Of a stretch of DNA of 64,000 nucleotides, positions 28,001-38,600 are shown one piece after another. The stretch is from Amyelois transitella (taxonomy: Eukaryota > Arthropoda > Insecta > Lepidoptera > Pyralidae). The notes beneath the pieces were generated by a model. The model worked only from the letters and a program-made list of their open reading frames with translations, was not told the DNA's origin and searched no databases. The position numbers and the translations under genes are program-made. How positions within the stretch are numbered: position 1 is the stretch's first letter; every line of letters starts with the position of its first letter. Where the stretch lies: NCBI RefSeq assembly GCF_032362555.1, contig NC_083525.1, forward strand, positions 4,449,501 through 4,513,500. Reading direction: 5' to 3'.

Positions 28001-31000
28001 TGACAGGCCACGTTCAGCTGTTTGGCTCAATGATAGAATTGAGTTTCAAAATTGACAGGTTGAAAGCCCATCGCCCAAAAGAAGAATCCCAAGTTTATAA
28101 GCCCATTCCTTAGTCGCCTTTTACGACATCCATGGGAACGAGATGGAGTGGTTCTATTCTTTTTTTTATATAGGTTCTGGGAACCACACGGCACATATTA
28201 TGTCATAACCCATGTCAAAGTTGTGAAAGTATCCCTTAATCAAAATTTCTCTACGTAGCAGTACGAGTATGACAAACAGCGAGCGTGACACAAAATCGAT
28301 ACAACTTTAACGGTAGATACGTCGTTCGTTATTACAATGACACTTTAATGTAACCACAGAATAAAGTACTTGCTTGCTCTGTGTTTAATATAGAAGCTAT
28401 TTTTTTTCGCATGAATTATTTTGTCCTAATGTTCGTTGACATAACTGTTAATGGCATCGCACCATGGTTACTAAAATCCAGTTGCCTGAAGGTGCAGTTT
28501 TCCTAACAACTTAGCAGTTAAACTAATGTGCGATTCTTATAAAAAAGGTACATGGCCGCAGTGGGATTTTAACCCCCTGTTCATAACGCGTTTTTAATTC
28601 TGATACATTGACCCATCAAACATTGACGCTCCATTGCTACTTACTTGAATCAAAAAAGTTGGTAAACAAATAAATATTTCTAATACTTGTTATCAATTGA
28701 ACTGTGGTTATAGAACTAGCAACTCCATTTCAGCTCTAAGTATAGCTCTATAGTCCTCATTATAAGTTAGTCCCCCTAGGGTCTTCCACGTTCCACCACA
28801 CGAATCTAACTTTGATTTTCCGCTGTATTTCCTGATTTATAGACTATCCGCTGTACTAGTATACCGAGGTACTAGTATACATACTTTTAAACAAGGGATA
28901 CATAAAGGCCATACTTTTATTAATTGTTTTTGTTATGCTTCCAAAACCTGTACCTTACAAAGTAAATATATAGAAGGGTCAAATTTCAATTGAGTTAATT
29001 GAGTTAGCCTCAAAGTAAGTACAAGACTTGTGTTAAGAGATACTCTACTGTTATATGTGTGTAATAAATACATGATAATATATAGAATACCCAGGCCAAT
29101 TAGCAAAAGTAGATAATGTTATTTATATAAATAAAAGAAAAATTTTCAAACAAAATTCCTAACAAATTCTGTAAAAGAGACCACCGAACTTGCTTGAAGA
29201 GAGTTTTTAAGAATCTGGATGAAATAAAAGAAGTATGCAGAGATCGTGGCAAATGGAAAGATGTAGTCTCTGCCTTCCCCTCCAGGAAATAGGCGGATAT
29301 TAAGTATGTATCTGTGAAAGAAATCGATGTATGTAACTGTATTTGGTGAACATATGCATACATTTTCACTCATCGCAGAAAAAGCAATAAAAGAATAATC
29401 TTTTAAAGTCACAACACAACACAAGCGATATTCGCATGTATGTATCGCAGTACGTACATGTATTTGCTTTTAGCCCCCCGTGTCGATTCTGATGCGGGTA
29501 TTGTTCGCAGGTAGCTTCTGTTCTTTGAGTCGTGTTGTGACATGTTATCTAAATAAATAAGAATGCTCTTACGTAACATACCGACATATATTACGTCTTT
29601 TCATCCTTACAGGGTAGAGAGACAGCCAATAGTCTCGAAAAGATTTATAATTTCCAATTTATATTTTGTTAATGTACCAAATAAACGATTTTTCTTTCTC
29701 TCTTTCTTTCAAAGACTCGAAGGCCACGTTCAGCTGTATGACTTAATAATGAAATTAAGTAAAAAAAAAATAACAGGTTGCTAGCTTGCCTAGAAAAAAT
29801 CCAAGTTAATTTCAAAGCTTTTCTCTTGATTGACTTACACAATCTACGCAGAAAGAGAAGCAGCTAGCCCACACTTTTTTTTCTTTGCTACCAGATCAAT
29901 ACATAATTTTAATTAGGTAAAGTCTAACGATAAGGTAAAAAAAATACGAGTAAACCAGAAAATCAGAAAAGTTAGGAAACTGACATTTTTACGTTCCTCT
30001 ACAAAAGTTGCTAAGGTCAGTCAGACCGGAGAAGACCTAACTTACCCAATCTAACATAGTGGCCATATGCTTACCACAAGCTCTTCTCCGGAGAAGTGAG
30101 GCCACAACCGGGACTAACACCAGGAGGTTGTATTGTAAGTAAGTATAAGTAAATATATAAGTATGGTAATCCCGATTTTCCGCGTGGCCTCACATGTTAC
30201 TCACTTTGATTCAATTTACTTTATTTTGTTAGTCTGGGATCTGTCGGGTCGCCGAGGTCAAATTAATTGCTCATTTGCTAAGAATACATTAACATAATGT
30301 TTGGGAGTACATACCTAATTGTTACTCCCAAAGATGGATGATTCCTCAATTTTCATTGATGAAAACTTGTCTATTAATATTAGAACTCAATAGAATGGAA
30401 TTGCTTTTTTTTCTGAGTCAGATAATTTTAAGCCCTTCTTCTCATGCAAGAAGCCAATTATTCGCCAATTATTGAAAAAGCTGGTGGACAATCAGCCCCA
30501 CGGTCTCGGAGTTTCTACCTCAAATGGTTTAAATATATAGGTATTACCGTATATTTCATGTTCTCAGTATATACTGTACTACTACACTACAACTAACATA
30601 TGTTATGAGAGTAGGTACGCCCGTGGCCCCGCCAAAGTAAAACGAAAAAATCCTATTATTTTTGTTCCCGCAGGAATTTCGAACAATCCTCTCTTAGCTT
30701 CTTCCCTGTATAAATTAATCAAGTAGATAACTTTAACCCGTCTTTTGAAAAGCAAGCACTTTTGTTTATAATTATTTTCCTATAAAACAATTCCTTATTA
30801 ATTCATACAATCATATTCGCCTGATTGTATGTAAGCATAAATCTTTATAAGAAATAATTTTTCTTTATAAATTGTACAGTGTCAAATTTCTAAAATAAAT
30901 AGAAAGATTCATACTCGTAAAAGGGTAACTATATAAGTCTCCATTATTTTAGTAAGATAAATTAAAGCTAGCTAGGTACCTACATCAAATACAAAGACTC

Positions 31001-34000
31001 TAACAAGAACATTAATTTTAACACTAGTACTTACACAAGAAAAGGGTAAAATAATAAAAGAAAAGTGTTTAAATAATAGAAGGAAATGCGAATCCCACTC
31101 ATTATCTCTGGAGCGCTTAAATTGCCGCGACGCTCAAAGAAAAAGGAATTCTTATAAGAAAGGAATCATCTACTAATTAAATGTACTCCGCAGTGCCACA
31201 CAGAATAAAGGAAAATGTGTGGAAAATTCGGCTTTTCTTTCGGAAACATCTCATTGGTAAAAGCCGTTTGTTTTTCCATTTAAGGCACCCACCAAATTAT
31301 ATAGAGATAAGTATAAGTATGCCTTTATTATCATGGAACCAGTCGCTTACAGTGCATGAAGGCATTTTCCCTGTATGAATTTATTTTCTATACTATGTAA
31401 TAAATACGTAGAAAGCTAAATTCTGTGTTATTACATCGATCATTATGATCATGGTTGGATTACGATGAAATCAGGTATCTTCAGTTCAAGTACACTGGGT
31501 TCTTTTTATTCCGGAAGAAATTATTCCTATAGATACTATTCCCGTAAAATTTGCGATTAATGTGCGCAAGTGAAATTGCTAGTTTAAAATAAAGTGACGT
31601 TTTTCAATTAGAACTTCGTAATGGGAGATGTACCTATATACTTTTACAAACGAACATTACTTAATACAATTCAATTGAGGAGAGATAAAAGTATTAACTT
31701 TCACAAACCCAACTCATATTTCGTAAAACAATGTCTTGTGAATTTAAAGGTATTAAGGTAACGATTAATTGCTACGAAGGCCTTCTAAAATTAGGAGAAT
31801 TATTTTAAATTCTAATAGGTACAAAATTAAGGTGACATTGCGGCCTTCGTTTTATTTCAAAGTTATTTTCTCTCTCCAGCGACTTATAATTTAATACGGG
31901 CATCTAAGAATGGAAATTCAAGATAAGTACTTATTGAATTTTCGTGACCGTGAGTTTGTTTAGAGGACCACTTTCCTCAAATATAGTAGTAACCTACTTT
32001 ATGGAATATTGATCGATTAGACGATTGAAATGTTACATTCATATATTATGCACCGGAAAGAGGTGGTTCAAATATTCTGACGACTCTTAGTACCTATTAA
32101 AAATGTCGCCTTATACAATCACAGTTTCTCACTTCCAATTCATTCGTGGATGTTACTGAGGTTAATAAATAAAAAATAATCCTACGTATCCCAGATTTGG
32201 AGCTGTAATTTAGGTTGCTAGAGTCAGTTCACAGGTCTTCTTAGACCCCCTGACGTTAGAACTAGTAACATCCACCTCACCTCTCTGGAGAGAAGCCAGG
32301 GGTGCGCCTTTACCACGTTTATGGATTGGGTTGGACATTTTTTTACCTTTGTAAAGGAAAACGCATATTGAATCATAGTTACACATCTGATTGCCTTAAC
32401 GACAGGTATATCTGTGTGAAATACCTGCAATCTTCTAAGAACTACTGCGTTGCGGATCCCACCCAGGCTCTGAACCTACGCGAAGAAAATGCAACCGCAG
32501 AACGCACTTCGATGATCACTAGGCCATATTCAGATTTTATGCCTACGATTGATATGCTAATCTTACCTTCGCTATCTTGTGAAGCAACGCTGTAGTGGAG
32601 CTTGTCTTAAAGAGGCCAAGTGCCCGCCGCCTCAGGCCCTGTCCGAGACAGGCCTCCACCGCACCGCAGAGGGTCGTGACCCCACCACTTTCTTCATGTA
32701 CGAATTTTCTTGTGACAGCCTAAAATAAAAATAAAATTGCTATTGACTCAAGAAAGAAGAGCTGTCTTTTAAATGAAAAAGAATATCAGTATATTATGAA
32801 TTGTAGCACATGAAAAGTATAACACTAGTATAAGAAAAAGATATCATCGTTCTAGAAGTATAAGGCTCACAGATTATTATTACATTATCCTCCAGATATT
32901 GGTCCCGGTTCTGTGACCATGATCCCAATACTAAAAAAATACACAAAGCGACACCTGTCTGACCTCCATGATTCTCAACAGGGAAATCTAATAAAACATG
33001 AATCCTTTTATTTTTATTTCCTTTATTTCACTATTAATTTTCATTCGCAAAGTTCCATCATGACCACCTGGTTCTTTTTGCCATTGAATACAAAATGAAT
33101 CAATGGACCAAAGGTTTCAATTTGAAGGCACAAAATGTATACCTACATTAGAAGATCCTGATAGTAGATCGTTTGGCCTACGAACAGTTTCTTTGATACA
33201 ATTTTTCCTCGGGCATTCAGCCGACAAGACGTTTCATCTTCGAACCTTTCGCTACTGCTAACATAATTTGTGATCTCAAAAAAAAATCAAATATCGACAA
33301 TACCTAAATTACATTAAATTTTCATAACAAATTTTAAAATCCACAATGTTACTTCAGAAATATCAGCAGAGCAAGTCGAATATTCGGAATTCCTTTCCAT
33401 TCCGCTGGAATCGCAAACACGCTTTGATGCTTCTGAATATACTCGTGATGAACCCTTACAGGCTTTACTCTGCTCGAATACAGTTAAAATGAATATGGAA
33501 AAATTCTTTTAGAGAGTAAAAAGGTTTTATGAATTTTCGAGTTGAGCTCTAAATATATTTTTTAATAAATTTAATTTAAAAGCTTGGCAGTATGTATATT
33601 AAAATTGAACAATAATTTAGTGTACCGACTTTTATTACGAGTACAACCGAATCTGTGTCAAATTGGTGCATTTTCAAAACATTATTACCTGCAAACTAAT
33701 AACTGTTAAAGAGCTCCTTCTTTTTATTTTATAATGATTTTATTCAATTAAATCAATGAATTCTTCTGACGCCTGCCAGGTCCGTTCATACCCTAGTTAT
33801 CATCTGCTACCAAAGCACTCTTCAAGACGCAATCGATGAGATTTGTCTTTTAACCTAATACAGAGTCCAAGAATCTTTCTAATTCCATCACAACTCCATG
33901 ATAAATATGATACCTAGTTTAGATTGTCATTCAATGTCATTAATGCTAAATTTCAATCGGTAACCAAGAAGTGCCTCAAATTTAAGTTGCAAATTTTGAT

Positions 34001-35613
34001 TAAACTCCAGAAGGTGCCAAAAGATTTAACATATTATAGAAAATAATTCAAGTGCCAACGATACTCACATAAGAATCACCTAACCCCGCGCAAGATAAAT
34101 CTTTTGTCGATAAACCAATATAAGGGAAATGGGACGGAACGGCGGATTTCCAAGGGCTCAAGGGTCCGGAATACTGTAGTTTATCTTAGGAATCATCGGG
34201 AATTCCTTCAGCCTTTGGTAGGCCAGTTACCATTTTAGTTTATTTTACATTATACTTCAACCACTTTGTGAGTGTGTAACTTTCTTTATGTAAGCTAGGC
34301 GGTTTAGGGTCCTCTTGACGTCACCTTGCGCAGGACGTTCCTGACTTGATTAAGGTTTAAGTTCATTTAGGCCTTCCCCTACCAACATTTCCATTCACAC
34401 TCTTCTTGTATATTTGCTTCGTGTTATATTCAATTTTTTCTCCACATGACCAAACCATAAATCAATAAATATTGTCTAGTAATTTATACGTACGTAGGAT
34501 ACATCATAAAACCATTTAGCTTAACGCCGAGTTGAAAATGGTTCCATCTCAGAGTAAAACAATGGGATTTATGTAAACGTTTGAAGTTGCGGGCTTGTCG
34601 CCCAAAGCTAGTCTAATTTTCTTTTTATTTCAAAGAGTTTATAAAGTAAATTTCTGCATATAGCTGTTGTTTAAAAACACCGAAGTAAAAACCTTGTTCA
34701 AAAGGTAAAAATGGCTAACTTTTAACAATAATTAATTTATCGGTGACAATAGATTCCAATTCGCAGTCTAGAGCGTCCCCTAAAAGTTCACAGAAAGTAA
34801 TTATCTAACTGAAACCAATTAAATGTTGACAAAACCACATTTGGAAGTAAAAACAACGCTACTAACTTTGCCCAGATTTTCGCTATCAGCGTTATTCCAA
34901 ACTTACTGTGCCTGCGACTTCGTCCGCGTGTAATAGTTATTTTGGGCATCATTGAAGCCCTCAAGGATGAATAATTTTCCCCGTTTTTTTCACATTTTCC
35001 ATTAATTTTTCGCTCCTAATAGTTACAGCGTGATGACATATAGACTAAAGCCTTACTCGATAAATGGTCTATTCAACACGAAAATAATTTTTCAATTCAA
35101 ACCAGTAGTTCCTGAGATTTGCGCGTTCAAACAAACAAACTGTTCAGCTTTATAATATTAGTATACAATATCTTTCCTCATCATTGCTGTCTATCGAAGC
35201 TGCCTGTAAATTTAAAATTTCCGTACAGTGGTATCCTTATACCAGGCTTGGCCTATTGAACTTAATGAAACTTAATGTAGTCTTTTATAACTGACCTTGA
35301 AAAGAATAAGACTTTGGCTTGAATCATGTTCAGAGTAAATTTGAAGTAGGTTTGTTTAGTGTAATTAACAAATCGCTATGTAATATGAAATTCAGACGAG
35401 ATTCGCTTTTTATAAAAACCTGTCTTACCAAATCTTGAATCGTAATTAAAGACGCACAAGACTTCAAGAGGAAGAAAGAAGAAAAGAAATGCTTATATGA
35501 AATATGAAATATTTCTGCTGACTTACTTCTTCCATAAGCTGTTTAACTTCTTTCTTGACAGCGGCTATGAGCCGCTCCTTCTGCTCGGTATTTGCATCTG
35601 CCGCCGCTGGCAT
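1027..35613 (-). CDS. SGSM: Small G protein signaling modulator (SGSM1/2-like), RUN + TBC RabGAP, 21 coding exons
   Basis: RabGAP of the SGSM1/2 (RUTBC) family, expected to bind Rab/Rap GTPases through its N-terminal RUN domain and to stimulate Rab GTP hydrolysis through its TBC domain at endosome/Golgi membranes. Exons read by eye, in transcript order: 35613-35527, 32719-32567, 22071-21908, 12817-12598, 10931-10814, 10477-10374, 10101-9977, 8641-8505, 6676-6579, 6066-5928, 5658-5474, 5017-4873, 4700-4541, 4284-4095, 3936-3414, 3325-3168, 2885-2761, 2487-2308, 1971-1845, 1562-1412, 1115-1027. All have AG/GT borders and matching phases; the sum is 3378 nt, giving 1125 aa, close to the mammalian length. 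RUN spans about residues 20-205 ([20 protein letters not shown]). The family linker around 325-402 has [15 protein letters not shown] and [18 protein letters not shown] starts near 594. The arginine finger motif IEKDVQR (R922) and glutamine finger YMQ (Q956) are present, so the GAP should be active. The protein ends LIENK. The start is the ATG of the conserved [10 protein letters not shown] exon. Paralogue assignment (1 versus 2) is not possible by eye; insects are thought to have one. Confidence 0.93.
2106..2146. repeat. Perfect 17-bp inverted repeat (hairpin) in an SGSM intron
   Basis: Arms 2106-2122 and 2130-2146 are exact reverse complements around a 7-nt loop (AGTAGGT). It lies between SGSM exons 1971-1845 and 2487-2308. 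The arm is too short for a typical pre-miRNA; it could be a cruciform or a relic of terminal inverted repeats. Confidence 0.7.
5260..5410 (+). repeat. Short interspersed repeat, family B
   Basis: Copy of a roughly 130-bp repeat with the boxes GTGTAAAAACCTGACTTACC and GGGCTCCTCTCCAG, in an SGSM intron. Other copies in this window: about 17105-17225, 20370-20480, 22265-22420, 22880-22985, 30005-30140 and 35395-35495 on this strand; about 16035-16165, 32225-32325 and 45940-46080 reversed. It has no coding capacity; open frames across it are fortuitous. Confidence 0.7.
7130..7280 (+). repeat. Decayed LINE-like 3' fragment
   Basis: Contains GTGACTACGTCCGCCTTAAA and a TTCCTGCTGGAATTTCCGAA-like stretch. 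The same wording recurs at about 13225-13360, 30610-30730 and in the better-preserved copy at 34900-35165. I take it as a fragment of a common moth non-LTR (RTE-type) repeat; the family name is from memory. Confidence 0.45.
8944..9280 (-). repeat. Tandem, diverged exon-like units in the SGSM intron
   Basis: Between SGSM exons 10101-9977 and 8641-8505, a unit at about 9123-9272 (minus strand) is bounded by a good acceptor (TTTTTTCCTCAG) and a donor (GTACGT at 9126-9121). Partial copies of its 5' part (about 8944-8985) and 3' part (about 9010-9085, followed by GTAGGT) lie beside it. The frame that would be entered from the upstream SGSM exon is open across the unit. It is not matched by anything I recall in other SGSM proteins, so it is not included in the gene model. 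Confidence 0.45.
9423..9458. repeat. 16-bp perfect inverted repeat
   Basis: Arms 9423-9438 and 9443-9458 are exact reverse complements with an AAAA loop, in an SGSM intron. AT-rich; possibly a cruciform or the remains of a small inverted-repeat element. Confidence 0.6.
10760..10796. repeat. 16-bp perfect inverted repeat
   Basis: Arms 10760-10775 and 10781-10796 pair exactly around a 5-nt loop. It starts 18 bases beyond the donor side of the SGSM exon 10931-10814, so a hairpin in the pre-mRNA would sit just inside the intron after that exon. Confidence 0.6.
12380..12546 (-). pseudogene. Decayed tandem duplicate of the SGSM RUN-domain exon
   Basis: About 165 bp that align with the functional RUN exon 12817-12598, immediately downstream of it in transcript direction. 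The shared run GGTCGGCTACCAGCGCGTCT is identical, as is most of the region encoding ERDALVAD and YGSILSSL. The copy then carries indels that shift the frame and a stop codon. Its donor equivalent is changed from GTAAGT to GTTAGT. The duplication includes the exon end and about 20 bases of intron. It is a dead exon, not a cassette exon. Confidence 0.85.
15753..15780. repeat. 11-bp inverted repeat around TGATCAT
   Basis: Arms AATATGATCAT (15753-15763) and ATGATCATATT (15770-15780) with a 6-nt loop. Simple AT-rich hairpin in an intron. Confidence 0.5.
17229..17272 (+). repeat. Short tandem/inverted motif TTATTGTAACATTGTG
   Basis: The motif occurs twice in tandem, about 26 bases apart, and the first copy overlaps the palindrome ATTGTAACA-TTG-TGTTACAAT. 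Probably a minisatellite seed. Confidence 0.5.
18472..18819 (+). mobile_element. BEL/Pao-type LTR retrotransposon gag N-terminal fragment (DUF1759-like)
   Basis: A 115-codon ORF (start [20 protein letters not shown]) with the spacing of the DUF1759/gag N-terminus of insect BEL/Pao elements: a [13 protein letters not shown] segment at residues 41-49 and a [16 protein letters not shown] segment near residue 80. About 600 bases upstream resemble an element leader, with GCCACATAAATTGGCGTCC at 18025-18043 as a possible primer-binding region. No protease, reverse transcriptase or integrase follows, and I found no LTR pair, so this is a truncated copy within the SGSM intron. Family placement is from memory of motif style and is moderately sure. 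Confidence 0.55.
18945..19310 (+). repeat. Short interspersed repeat, family C
   Basis: Contains GATGAAGCGAAAGAAGTATG followed by a GTGGTCTCTGCCTAGCCTAC-type end. Related fragments: about 19470-19540 and 34300-34380 (reversed), 25085-25160, 25700-25860 and 29215-29300. Probably the 3' portion of a retroelement family; non-coding here. Confidence 0.6.
20513..20640 (+). repeat. Family A SINE, 5' fragment
   Basis: Begins with the CGTCTTAATTCCTTACGGGG / TAGACAGAGCTAACAG box typical of family A (see 56948-57206 for a full copy) and stops after the GAATTGAGAGTCAAAT box, so the 3' half is missing. Confidence 0.7.
23511..23570. repeat. 15-bp inverted repeat, 30-nt spacer
   Basis: AATTAAAATTACTTT (23511-23525) and its exact reverse complement (23556-23570). 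Could be the remains of a small inverted-repeat element. Confidence 0.5.
25967..26566 (+). repeat. Direct repeat pair flanking about 0.5 kb
   Basis: Two roughly 53-bp copies, 25967-26019 and 26514-26566, share CCCGCACATATT and ACTTCCGGACCCAAAA and end GGGTTAA. The segment between contains two polypyrimidine-CAG sites (before 26180 and before 26328) and a weak 80-codon open frame. The structure could be an unrecognised element or a local duplication. Confidence 0.5.
27038..27068. repeat. GC-rich 11-bp hairpin GATGTGTGGCG
   Basis: Arms 27038-27048 and 27058-27068 pair exactly around a 9-nt loop. Much more GC-rich than the surrounding intron. Confidence 0.6.
27641..27895 (+). repeat. Family A SINE, near full length
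   Basis: Ordered boxes of family A: ACATATAATCACGTCTTT, CCACGTTCAGCTGTATCG, GGTTGCTAGCCCATCGCCTA, TTTTACGACATCCATGG. Diverged (for example the GGGGTAGACAG box reads GGGGTAGAGTC). A second copy follows within 35 bases. Confidence 0.8.
27927..28191 (+). repeat. Family A SINE, near full length
   Basis: Starts with (ACAT)n and TAATCACTTTTATA, contains CTTGCGGGGTAGACAGAACT, CCACGTTCAGCTGTTTGGCT, GCCTTTTACGACATCCATGG, and ends GGGAACCACACGGCAC. Same orientation as the copy just upstream, giving a head-to-tail pair. Confidence 0.85.
29575..29860 (+). repeat. Family A SINE interrupted by a LINE 3' tail
   Basis: The 5' part (29580-29640, TACAGGGTAGAGAGACAGCC) and the later boxes (CCACGTTCAGCTGTATGACT from 29722) belong to one family A copy. 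Between them is a roughly 70-bp insert ending AATGTACCAAATAAACGATT followed by a CTTT-rich stretch, with a short flanking repeat (AAAGAT/AAAGACT). The insert matches tails at about 51210-51275 and 55625-55660. Confidence 0.7.
34900..35165 (+). repeat. Common lepidopteran non-LTR (RTE-type) 3' end
   Basis: Begins near GCGACTTCGTCCGCGTGTAA and ends GCTTTATAATATTAGTATAC, with TTCAAACAAACAAACTGTTC between. I recognise this wording as a very common moth repeat; the RTE assignment is from memory. Fragments of the same or a related family occur at about 7130, 13225, 30610, 42660 and 63590. Confidence 0.55.
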
Positions 35614-38600
35614 CTCTTCCCCGCTTTCAGCTACAACAACACCAAAAAATTATCACTAAAAGATTTGAAAGTTACGGCCTCTATTCCATTGTTGCAATTT
35701 GTCCCTACGATAGGAGAGCTATGCGCAGGCGACCAGTTGCTGAGTCCGGTCGAACTACCGTCATTAGGACTGATTTCACCGTTAGTGCCCTATGCAATTT
35801 AAGTTACCAGCTGGGAGTCTTATATATGAAAGTTAAGAGTATCTACGATGAGCATCGGTAATTAACTGGCAGACCCAAAACTGTACACGAAGAAGTATGG
35901 CACTAATTAATATACGAACTATACCTACTTATCCCGTTAAGATATAATATTGTAGTTGCGATTCTGTTTAATCTAATTACCTACCTGATAATGTGATATC
36001 AATGGTCATTATGAGAAGACGTGTCTCCTGTACGTGAACTAAGCATAAAATAATAAGAACGCAAAAGAGGCACATTGTAGTTATAATCATATCTTTACAT
36101 GCCCTCGTCCTGAATTCGAACCTTCTACTCGGTTCTCTTTTCGATATTTTACTTTTACCAATCTTTGTCAGCCGCAATTTTAAAACTTATCACAGTATTA
36201 CTGTCCGAGGACGAAAAGACGATAAAATAAATTATTTTGGCCAATTCTGCTTATCTACAAAATTTTTGAAACATTAGTCCAAATATGAACAAATTTTTAA
36301 ATTTGTAATGTGTAGGTTTTACAGCCATAGAGAGTGCCTTATTATTTCTAGATTATTTAACTTATTTACTTAGGATATTAAAGCTTTTTCGTTATCTTTC
36401 ATTTAGATAAAAAAAGCAATCTGAAGATAAAAAATAAAAAACAGATTATATTTTCTTAGAATAGACGTAGAAAAGAGTGTAGGTAAGCAGCCATATAATA
36501 AACCTATATAAAATTGGACAAATCATCAAGCTTTTACCCAAGCTAATTACTAATCAGCCAAGTTTTCCTAAAGCTAACCCTCATATCATTCTTGTCATAA
36601 AAACAAGATTGCAAACATCGCTTCACGCGACGGTTTTCGCCCACACCAGTTGTTATCGCCAATGTCAAAACATTTCCATAGACACAGATACCGTGTCCTA
36701 AATAGACCTTTAAACATTCACCTATTTACATAAAATACGAATCATTAAAAACAGCAATTCTACGTTCAAACATTTCGCCTTGGAATGTCATCAAAAAAAA
36801 GTACCTTTATTTTGGGCGGCCATTACTTTCTGTCGACGGGGAGTGGCGCATTATTTTCGCGGGAAAAAAATCACATTTCTCATTGTAACATTTGTAAACA
36901 CATTTTCTGACGGAACTGGTATTGTTTCAAACGTGTTTGTAATGACACTGATGGTGGAAAATGGTTTAGTGGAAAAATCGATGTCGCGCCGCGCGCACTC
37001 CCGCTCCGCACGAATGATAAGGCGGCTTGCCGGCGGTGTAGCGACTGTACGTAGGTACATGGCTACCCTCCGAGGGCCATGGACCAACTTACGCTGGCTG
37101 TCATCTTAGCCACGATTGATTGTCGAGTTTAGTATAACAAAATATAAGGATGCTTGTAAAACCTGTATGAAAAATTTTATTGGTTGATTAGGACAAGGAT
37201 CATAAAAATCTCTTTATGTTTTGAATTGGATATTTAACGAACGAGCTTAATAGGTACTTGCATAGTTATCATTGTACTTTTCTTTCAAACTTGAATGTTA
37301 CAAATAAATATTATGTTTTAAGAATGCATTTTATAATTTTACATTCGACTACACCTTGAATCGATTTGTTTTTTATTATAGTTAGTACTCATCAAATGAA
37401 CTTAATAGGCATCGAATCCTGTACCTTAGTCCCAAACGATTGATAACTTTTATGCCATTCGTAAAAGTAATAAAGAATAAAAGTGTCACCTACGCTCTTC
37501 TACGAAATATCCGCTACGTAGAAACTCGTAGCACGTAGCCTGTCGTAGCCGGCTGTAGTCGTAGAAGTTGATTACTGTAGCGAGCGTAGCATTGTCGTAG
37601 CAATAAAGAAAATTAAAACCTCGCAAGAAAGGTTGAAGAAAAATACATGTCGTGTATTTTTTTATGTTTTGTATGTTAATGGCTGCATTTAACTTACACA
37701 TTAAATTAATAAAAGGAATGTGTATGGGCAGTACCTATAGTGTTCTTTAGCCCTTGTCAGTGGAGTTAAGTAAATCGTCTTTCTTTTGTTCTTATTTCTG
37801 TTATTTTTATTTCTGTATTCCATATCTTGTTATATTACTCCACCAAAAAAAGCGGTAGCAGTCTCATAGAATTTAATCGAGTAGTTTACGTACGCGATAA
37901 TGTAAAATAATGACTCGAATTCAAATTCTTGTGTCTTTCATACATAACCTATTGTAGACTGCTTCTAAACTCAATACCACATCTTATACTTATCCCATTA
38001 AATACTAATTTATTTTAAACTGAAAGTAAATGAATATTGTGTTTGTTCATCACACCTTTACGCTCAATTGTGTTGAAATTTAATTATGTATAATTTAAAA
38101 CGCCGCTCCTAGCACCTAGTGCAAGGAAGCTTGCAAGCAAATTGAGTAGTTTGTATGGGAAAAGAATTCCCACTTAAATGATGCCGGGTCCTTCAGAACT
38201 TCAGGAGATGTATACGAAATATTTCAAAAAGTTTGAATTAAAGTTAAAAAAATATTTCAGTTGTAAATGTTACCGAACCCTGTTATTTTTCAGCGGTTCG
38301 GAAGCTATATTTTGTATGTGATTGAATATTACTTTAATGAATTAATGATTTGAAAATTTAATTATTAGTCCGAAAAATATAGTGCCAGTGCATTTCTTCT
38401 GCGTACTAGCAAACTTTTTTTTTTCATTGCGCTTCTCAGATATTCTATCTATACATTAACACCCCTCACAGTATCACCACAGAGTATCACCTTACTTGCC
38501 TTCGAAGCACCTTCCCCTTGGACACGATCAATTAAATCTGGTATTGAAAGATTGATGTATTGTAGATGATATGGTAGAAAGATGTTGCTTCTGCCTATCA

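Larger units (their letters stand above)
22072..32566. other. Large SGSM intron (10.5 kb)
   Basis: Intron between the second and third coding exons. It holds family A SINEs (27641-27895, 27927-28191, 29575-29860), family B repeats, family C fragments (25085-25160, 25700-25860, 29215-29300), a 53-bp direct repeat pair (25967-26019 and 26514-26566) and several hairpins. No further coding exon is needed by the phases (exon 32719-32567 and exon 22071-21908 join in phase 0), and open frames such as 24793-25050 show no family features. Confidence 0.6.

Noticed and set aside
27641..28191. Tandem gene or tRNA cluster
   Set aside because: Both units are members of the dispersed family A repeat and no cloverleaf can be drawn.
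32302..32595. 97-codon plus-strand open frame
   Set aside because: Overlaps a family B repeat and the antisense of the SGSM exon 32719-32567; no family features.
36780..37109. Overlapping open frames on both strands
   Set aside because: They run through a CpG-rich block where stops are rare; no splice or family support. Kept only as a possible promoter/UTR.
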